From contig NZ_NPDD01000213.1 of NCBI RefSeq assembly GCF_002272245.1, positions 1 to 45,069 of the forward strand: a stretch of DNA of 45,069 nucleotides, written 5' to 3'. Position 1 is the stretch's first letter; the number at the start of each line of letters is the position of its first letter. The notes under the pieces were generated by a model, which had not been told where the DNA came from, made no database searches, and saw only the letters and a list, made by a program, of their open reading frames with translations. The translations under genes were made by a program, and so were the position numbers. Shown here in pieces: positions 41,024 through 45,069 of this stretch. This stretch comes from Bacillus sp. 7884-1 (GTDB lineage: Bacteria > Bacillota > Bacilli > Bacillales > Cytobacillaceae).

Positions 41024-42631
41024 CTGAAGTCATTAAAAGTTTCCCTACAAACAAAAATATTCGGGCTGGCTCTCTCACTAGGATTATTGTTAATCCTGCT
41101 AATGACAGGGTTTTATAGCTATATGGAAAGTAAACAAATTGAGGAAAACAAGGGAAGGCTGGCATTAGAATTGTCGAAAACTGTATCCTTTATCCCGACT
41201 ATCATTGATGCCTTTCAAACGAAGGACCCTTCTAAAGCGATACAGCCTATCGCAGAAAAAATTCGAAAAGAAACAGGTGCCGAATTTGTGGTAATAGGAA
41301 ATAAAGATGGAACTAGATATGCGCATCCTATGATCTCTAAAATTGGGCAGAGGATGAAAGGTGGAGATAATGAAAGGGCGCTAACCCAAGGGGAATACTA
41401 TATCTCCAAGGCAGAGGGTTCACTCGGACCTTCTATTAGAGGGAAATCTCCTATTTTTAATCATCAGGGTGAGATTATCGGAATCGTTTCTGTAGGATTT
41501 CTCCTTGAAGATGTACAGCAGCAAATTATTAATAACATCAGGAGAGTGCTCATTGTTTCTTTCTTTGCACTTTTGATTTCCCTTCTGGGAAGCATGTTAC
41601 TAGGGCGTAATATCCGCAAGGATACGATGGGGCTCGAGCCTTACGAAATTGCATCCCTTTATAAAGAGAAAAACGCTATCCTGCATGCGGTAAAAGAAGG
41701 GATCTTAGCGATCGATAATAAAGGCTACATTACCATGATGAATCAAAAGGCAAAGAGGCTGCTACATCTTCAGGGAACGGTCAAAAATAGGAAAGTGGAT
41801 GGGCTTTTTCCTTCAAATTATTTGTATGAGGTATTACGATCAGGAAACTCTCAAACAGATAAAGAGATGGTCTGGAAAGATAAAACGGTTATTGTTAATT
41901 GTACTCCAATCGTCGATGAGACAGGTATTAAGGGGGTTGTTGCTTCTTTTCGTGATAAAACAGAAATTAAGCAAATGTTAAATACCATATCTGAAGTAAA
42001 AAGTTATTCGGAAGATCTCCGTGCTCAAACGCATGAATTTACCAATAAATTATACGTTTTATTGGGACTGCTTCAACTTGGTGAATATAACCAGGCAATC
42101 GAAATGATACAAAGTGAGACACAAACACAGCAATTTCAGAATTCAGTCGTTTTTAACCAGATCAAAGATTCAAAAGTGCAGGCCATCCTTTTAGGGAAAT
42201 TAGGAAAAGCTTCAGAAAAGAAAATTAAGTTTGAGATTAATTCAGACAGCTATATGGAAATATTACCTTCCCATATTAAACTCTCTAACTTAATCGTGAT
42301 ACTTGGAAACTTAATCGATAATGCTTTTGAAGCTGTCTATGAATGCGAGACGCCAACGGTTAAGTTTTTCGCTACAGATATCGGAAGAGATATCATTTTT
42401 GAGATTTCGGACAATGGGAAGGGAATAAGTGATGTAGAATTTCCACTCCTTTTTGAAAGAGGTTATACTTCTAAAAATGGTACTGAGCCAAGGGGATTTG
42501 GCTTATCAAATGCTGAAGAGGCAGTCTTGGAGTTAAATGGGATTATCGAGGTACAAAGCAACCAGGAAAGTGGATCTGTTTTTACTGTTTATCTTCCAAA
42601 GAACGTGCGAGGGGATGAGAATTTTGGATAA
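41024..42631 (+). CDS. Sensor histidine kinase, CitA/CitS family (second system), CTG start
   Basis: A 535-residue paralogue of the first kinase with the same layout: helix 1 (about 11-29), sensor with GAEFVVIGN, RYAHPMISKIGQ, GGDNE and GSLGPSIRGKSPIF, helix 2, PAS, His337 in AQTHEFTNKL, and an ATPase domain (NLIDNAFEAV, ISDNGKGI, GFGLSNA). The first ATG or TTG in frame (TTG 41087) cuts the first helix in half. The frame is open to CTG 41024, which has a consensus AGGAGG (41010-41015) exactly 8 nt upstream and gives LKSLKVSLQTKIFG then the full helix. That restores a length within one residue of the paralogue. CTG starts are rare, so a sequencing error is also possible. It precedes the citrate-symporter gene, as citS-citT precede citM in B. 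subtilis. Confidence 0.88.
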   Translation: MKSLKVSLQTKIFGLALSLGLLLILLMTGFYSYMESKQIEENKGRLALELSKTVSFIPTIIDAFQTKDPSKAIQPIAEKIRKETGAEFVVIGNKDGTRYAHPMISKIGQRMKGGDNERALTQGEYYISKAEGSLGPSIRGKSPIFNHQGEIIGIVSVGFLLEDVQQQIINNIRRVLIVSFFALLISLLGSMLLGRNIRKDTMGLEPYEIASLYKEKNAILHAVKEGILAIDNKGYITMMNQKAKRLLHLQGTVKNRKVDGLFPSNYLYEVLRSGNSQTDKEMVWKDKTVIVNCTPIVDETGIKGVVASFRDKTEIKQMLNTISEVKSYSEDLRAQTHEFTNKLYVLLGLLQLGEYNQAIEMIQSETQTQQFQNSVVFNQIKDSKVQAILLGKLGKASEKKIKFEINSDSYMEILPSHIKLSNLIVILGNLIDNAFEAVYECETPTVKFFATDIGRDIIFEISDNGKGISDVEFPLLFERGYTSKNGTEPRGFGLSNAEEAVLELNGIIEVQSNQESGSVFTVYLPKNVRGDENFG

Positions 42632-43310
42632 GATAAAAGTGGCTATAGCGGAAGACGATTTTCGAATAGCGGAGATACATGAGAAATTTTTAGATAGGTT
42701 TAAGGAAATAGAGGTGGTTGGAAAATCTTTGAATGGTGAGCAGACTCTTCAGTTATTAGAGCAAAAAACCCCTGATCTACTGCTGCTAGATGTGTATATG
42801 CCGGATATGCTTGGTTCTGAGTTACTCCCCATGATCCGGGAGAATTCCCTCAAAGTTAGTATTATTATGATAACTGCAGCAACAGATAAAGTTTTCCTTG
42901 AAAAAGCTTTAAGCTATGGAGTTGAGAATTACTTAATCAAACCAGTAAGCAGGGAAAGATTCGATGAAGTCATTCATGAATATATAAAAAAACACTCTCT
43001 TCTTTCAGCCACTCAGGAAGTAAATCAGAATTATGTTGACTTGTTATTCCGAAAAGGGAAAAATGAAGTGCCGACAAAGAGCACAGGATTGCCAAAGGGA
43101 ATTGACGAAATTACCTTAGGAAAAGTTAAGGCTGTTTTCCACGATAGAAGAGAGGGACTTTCCGCAGAAGATGTTGGTAAGGAAATTGGTGCTTCACGGA
43201 TAACTGCGCGAAGGTACTTGGAATATCTCTCCTCTAAACAGGAAGTAAGAGCAGAAGTTGTTTATGGAATTGTGGGCAGACCGGAAAGGAAGTATTATCC
43301 AGTATCGTGA
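42624..43310 (+). CDS. Response regulator, CitT family (second system)
   Basis: A 228-residue paralogue of the first regulator. The receiver has AEDDF, phospho-acceptor Asp56 in LLLLDVYMPDM, MITAA and YLIKPVS. The output domain has LPKGIDEITLGKV, GLSAEDVGKEIGASRITARRYLEYL and GIVGRPERKYY. TTG 42624 lies 9 nt after GAGGGG; ATG 42615 is in frame but directly abuts that ribosome site, so I rate it second. The gene overlaps the kinase end by 8 nt with the TTG start. It probably activates the symporter gene downstream through the TGAACAAAA/TGTACAAAA pair. Confidence 0.9.
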   Translation: MDKIKVAIAEDDFRIAEIHEKFLDRFKEIEVVGKSLNGEQTLQLLEQKTPDLLLLDVYMPDMLGSELLPMIRENSLKVSIIMITAATDKVFLEKALSYGVENYLIKPVSRERFDEVIHEYIKKHSLLSATQEVNQNYVDLLFRKGKNEVPTKSTGLPKGIDEITLGKVKAVFHDRREGLSAEDVGKEIGASRITARRYLEYLSSKQEVRAEVVYGIVGRPERKYYPVS

Positions 43311-43337
43311 GGAGGGAAATGACCCCTCCTTCTTTTA
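43309..43337 (+). terminator. Probable terminator after the second response regulator
   Basis: AGGAGGG pairs with CCCCTCCT around a short loop, followed by TCTTTTA. The T run is interrupted, so strength is uncertain. Confidence 0.5.
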
Positions 43338-43395
43338 TGTCCTCCTATTTGATACCCCCAATAAGTTATTCGAACTTGGAAAAATTACCCTCTTA

Positions 43396-43413
43396 TGAAC
43401 AAAATGTACAAAA
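43396..43413. promoter_or_regulatory. Tandem TGAACAAAA/TGTACAAAA, candidate response-regulator site for the symporter
   Basis: TGAACAAAA then TGTACAAAA, in direct succession. It differs in one base from the tandem upstream of tctC and is the probable shared target of the CitT-like regulators. A candidate -10 (TATATT, 43475-43480) lies about 60 bp downstream, with no clear -35. Confidence 0.55.
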
Positions 43414-43443
43414 TCAATTTTATTTACGTTAATAACTTTATTT

Positions 43444-43457
43444 TGGTAACGTTTTCA
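43444..43457. promoter_or_regulatory. cre box upstream of the citrate symporter
   Basis: Read on the minus strand, TGAAAACGTTACCA matches the cre consensus at all 14 positions. It lies 52 nt before the start codon, as expected for glucose repression of citrate uptake. Confidence 0.7.
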
Positions 43458-43508
43458 CATCTGAATATTTTGATTATATTTAATATACAAACAAAAGAGG
43501 TGAAGACG

Positions 43509-44801
43509 ATGCTTGCAATATTAGGGTTCTTGATGATTATTACTTTTATGATTTTAATTATGACCAAACGCCTTCCCGCTATGATTGCTCTTATAGTGAT
43601 TCCTGTCATTTTTGCATTGATTGGCGGTTTTGGTAAGGAAATGGGGCCAATGGCGCTTGAAGGCATAAAAAGTGTTGCCCCAACGGGAATTATGATCCTG
43701 TTCGCTATACTCTTTTTCGGCATCATGATTGATGCAGGAGTATTTGATCCTATTATTTCTACCATCTTAAAAGTAGTAAAGGGAGATCCAGTAAAAATAG
43801 CTATTGGAACTGCAGTCCTTGCACTTTTAATATCCCTTGACGGGGATGGAACAACTACATACATCATTACCATCTCTGCCATGCTGCCTTTGTATAAGCG
43901 TATTGGTATGAAACCATTAATCCTTGCTGGAATTGCGGTATCTGCTTCAGGTGTCATGAACCTTCTCCCATGGGGTGGACCTACTGCTAGAGCCATGACG
44001 GCATTAAATCTTGAGATGTCAGATGTTTTTACTCCGGTTATACCTAGCATGGTAGGGGGGATAATGTTCGTATTGTTCATGGCCTACTGCCTTGGGAGAA
44101 AAGAACGGAAACGAGTCGGAATACTTCAAGTCGACTACAGCACAATGTCGATGATAGCAGCAACATCAGAGGATGCGTATCTAAAACGCCCAAAACTAAT
44201 ACTTGTAAACTATCTTCTTACGATTATTCTATTAGTTGCTTTAATCAAAGAACTACTTCCAACAACCGTTTTGTTTATGCTAGGATTTGCGTTGACGATT
44301 ACAATAAATTATCCAAAAATAAGTGACCAAAAAGAACGAATTGCAAATTATGCAGATAATGCGTTATCAGTAGTTTCAATGGTATTTGCTGCAGGTATTT
44401 TTACTGGTATTCTTTCAGGAACGAAAATGGTCGATGCCATGGCAACAACCATGATCTCCTATATTCCTGATTTACTTGGTTCTCATTTTGCACTTATCAC
44501 TGCAATTATCAGTGCACCCCTAACGTTTTTCATGTCAAATGATGCCTTTTACTATGGAGTTTTGCCTTTGCTTGCCAAAGCAGCAAGTGTATATGGAATT
44601 GACCCTGAGTTTATTGGACGGGCATCACTATTGGGGCAGCCAGTCCATCTATTAAGCCCTCTTGTACCTTCGACGTACCTATTAGTCGGTATGGTTGGAG
44701 AAGATTTTGGTGACTTACAGCGCACATTCCTTAAATGGGCCTGTGGTTCAACTCTGGTTATGATTGCCGTTGCAATTATATTGTCAATTATTCCTTTTTA
44801 A
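43509..44801 (+). CDS. Citrate-metal ion:proton symporter, CitMHS family
   Basis: A 430-residue membrane transporter with about 11-12 helices that imports citrate complexed with Mg, Ca or a related divalent ion. Family features include LDGDGTTTYIITISAMLPLYKR (split near 115-136), MNLLPWGGPTARAM, AAGIFTGILSGTKM, FFMSNDAFYYGVLPLL and QPVHLLSPLVPSTYLLVG. The length matches CitM/CitH (about 430). ATG 43509 with AGAGGTGAAG upstream is chosen; the frame runs 114 nt further, but that part contains the cre box and operator region. Which metal is carried (CitM for Mg, CitH for Ca, CitN) cannot be read from sequence, so no symbol is given. Control by the preceding two-component pair is inferred. Confidence 0.93.
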   Translation: MLAILGFLMIITFMILIMTKRLPAMIALIVIPVIFALIGGFGKEMGPMALEGIKSVAPTGIMILFAILFFGIMIDAGVFDPIISTILKVVKGDPVKIAIGTAVLALLISLDGDGTTTYIITISAMLPLYKRIGMKPLILAGIAVSASGVMNLLPWGGPTARAMTALNLEMSDVFTPVIPSMVGGIMFVLFMAYCLGRKERKRVGILQVDYSTMSMIAATSEDAYLKRPKLILVNYLLTIILLVALIKELLPTTVLFMLGFALTITINYPKISDQKERIANYADNALSVVSMVFAAGIFTGILSGTKMVDAMATTMISYIPDLLGSHFALITAIISAPLTFFMSNDAFYYGVLPLLAKAASVYGIDPEFIGRASLLGQPVHLLSPLVPSTYLLVGMVGEDFGDLQRTFLKWACGSTLVMIAVAIILSIIPF

Positions 44802-44843
44802 CTAATCGAAGAACAAAGGAAAATCGATAGGGGATGAATGTTA

Positions 44844-44990
44844 ATGTGGATAATTACTGTCTATTTAAAAGGAAACAATATTTCAATGTTTGAATTTAAT
44901 TCTGAAAAAGAAGCCAAAGAAGCTTTTAAAAATGTTTCGGGTTGTAAGATTCTTTCAGAGGTAATTTATTTTAACGATCAGGTAGTGTAA
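44844..44990 (+). CDS. Small hypothetical protein, 48 residues
   Basis: MWIITVYLKGNNISMFEF begins a compact 48-residue frame that continues with an acidic/Lys helix (SEKEAKEAFKN) and a final strand (ILSEVIYFNDQVV). The beta-helix-beta pattern is protein-like. AGGGGA (44829-44834) lies 9 nt before ATG 44844, with ATG 44838 as an alternative. It lies 42 nt after the symporter stop on the same strand, with no terminator between, so it may be co-transcribed. Short proteins of this kind occur in Bacillus genomes; function unknown. Confidence 0.6.
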   Translation: MWIITVYLKGNNISMFEFNSEKEAKEAFKNVSGCKILSEVIYFNDQVV

Positions 44991-45019
44991 ATAGTAGGAA
45001 AATGCGATTTATTTTTTAT

Positions 45020-45069
45020 TAAGGCTGTGTTAAAGGTAAATGTTGATTTTAGAACCTGTTGATTTGTGC
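45020..45069. repeat. Possible start of a second intergenic repeat, cut by the window edge
   Basis: AAGGCTGTGTTAAAGG is followed by GTTGATTTTAGAACCT and GTTGATTTGTGC. The last part resembles the left arm of the repeat at 21726 (GTTGATTTGGCACC), so a copy or a related element may continue beyond the window. Confidence 0.35.

Noticed and set aside
43395..43508. Upstream extension of the citrate symporter by 38 codons
   Set aside because: It would contain the tandem nonamer and the perfect cre box; ATG 43509 gives the normal family length and has its own ribosome site.
43424..44080. Minus-strand frame of 218 codons opposite the symporter
   Set aside because: Antisense of a hydrophobic gene, giving Ile/Pro-rich sequence without a ribosome site or family match.
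1..45069. CRISPR arrays, tRNA or rRNA genes, transposases or prophage genes
   Set aside because: None seen: no regularly spaced repeats with unique spacers, no cloverleaf or rRNA blocks recognised, and no transposase or phage structural motif in any plausible frame.

Overview
The window reads as a low-GC Firmicutes chromosome, most likely Bacillaceae (Bacillus or Neobacillus-like). Genes have AGGAGG-type ribosome sites, several TTG and GTG starts, CcpA-type cre boxes, B. subtilis-like gene sets (uxa/exu, yes/yte, cit) and a multi-hairpin intergenic repeat familiar from Bacillus genomes. The genus is inference. No tRNA, rRNA, CRISPR array, transposase or prophage gene was found.

Region 1 (about 1-8,000) is a four-gene, translationally coupled operon. 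It encodes a Toprim protein (JetD), a MukF/kleisin-like protein (JetA), a MukE-like protein (JetB) and a giant SMC/MukB-like ATPase (JetC). This is a Wadjet plasmid-defence system, most likely type II. The JetC P-loop has Gly where Ser/Thr is usual, and the JetD start directly follows an in-frame seven-codon mini-ORF.

Region 2 (8,300-10,800) holds a Tat-exported PhoD-type phosphodiesterase/alkaline phosphatase and a small four-helix membrane protein.

Region 3 (10,800-16,500) is a hexuronate catabolic set: uxaC, a LacI-family regulator, uxaB and uxaA. It converts galacturonate to 2-keto-3-deoxygluconate. Palindromic TGTTAACGTTAACA operators sit before uxaC, and degenerate copies before uxaB. 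The same operator recurs before the acetylesterase at 19.1 kb, tying it to the regulon.

Region 4 (16,600-35,300) handles pectin and rhamnogalacturonan. It contains an ABC exporter and an acetylesterase (both minus strand), a YesS-like membrane AraC regulator, and an oligosaccharide ABC importer made of two permeases, a DUF624 protein and a lipoprotein but no ATPase. A plus-strand operon follows: GH105, GH28, alpha/beta hydrolase, pectin methylesterase, DUF4064, GH43 and a secreted multidomain PL1 pectate lyase. The lyase cuts polymer outside. The importer brings in oligosaccharides. The hydrolases without signal peptides finish the work inside, and the resulting galacturonate feeds Region 3. 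Catabolite control is suggested by cre boxes. AraC control is suggested by two TGATACCA repeats exactly 21 bp apart between the divergent permease genes.

Region 5 (35,400-45,069) is for organic acids. It has a tripartite tricarboxylate transporter (tctC-tctB-tctA), two paralogous CitA/DcuS-type two-component systems in tandem, and a CitMHS citrate-metal symporter. Both transporter promoter regions carry tandem nonamers (TGAACAAAA twice before tctC; TGAACAAAA and TGTACAAAA before citM) and a cre box. The second kinase appears to start at a CTG codon. A 48-residue ORF and a possible truncated repeat close the window.
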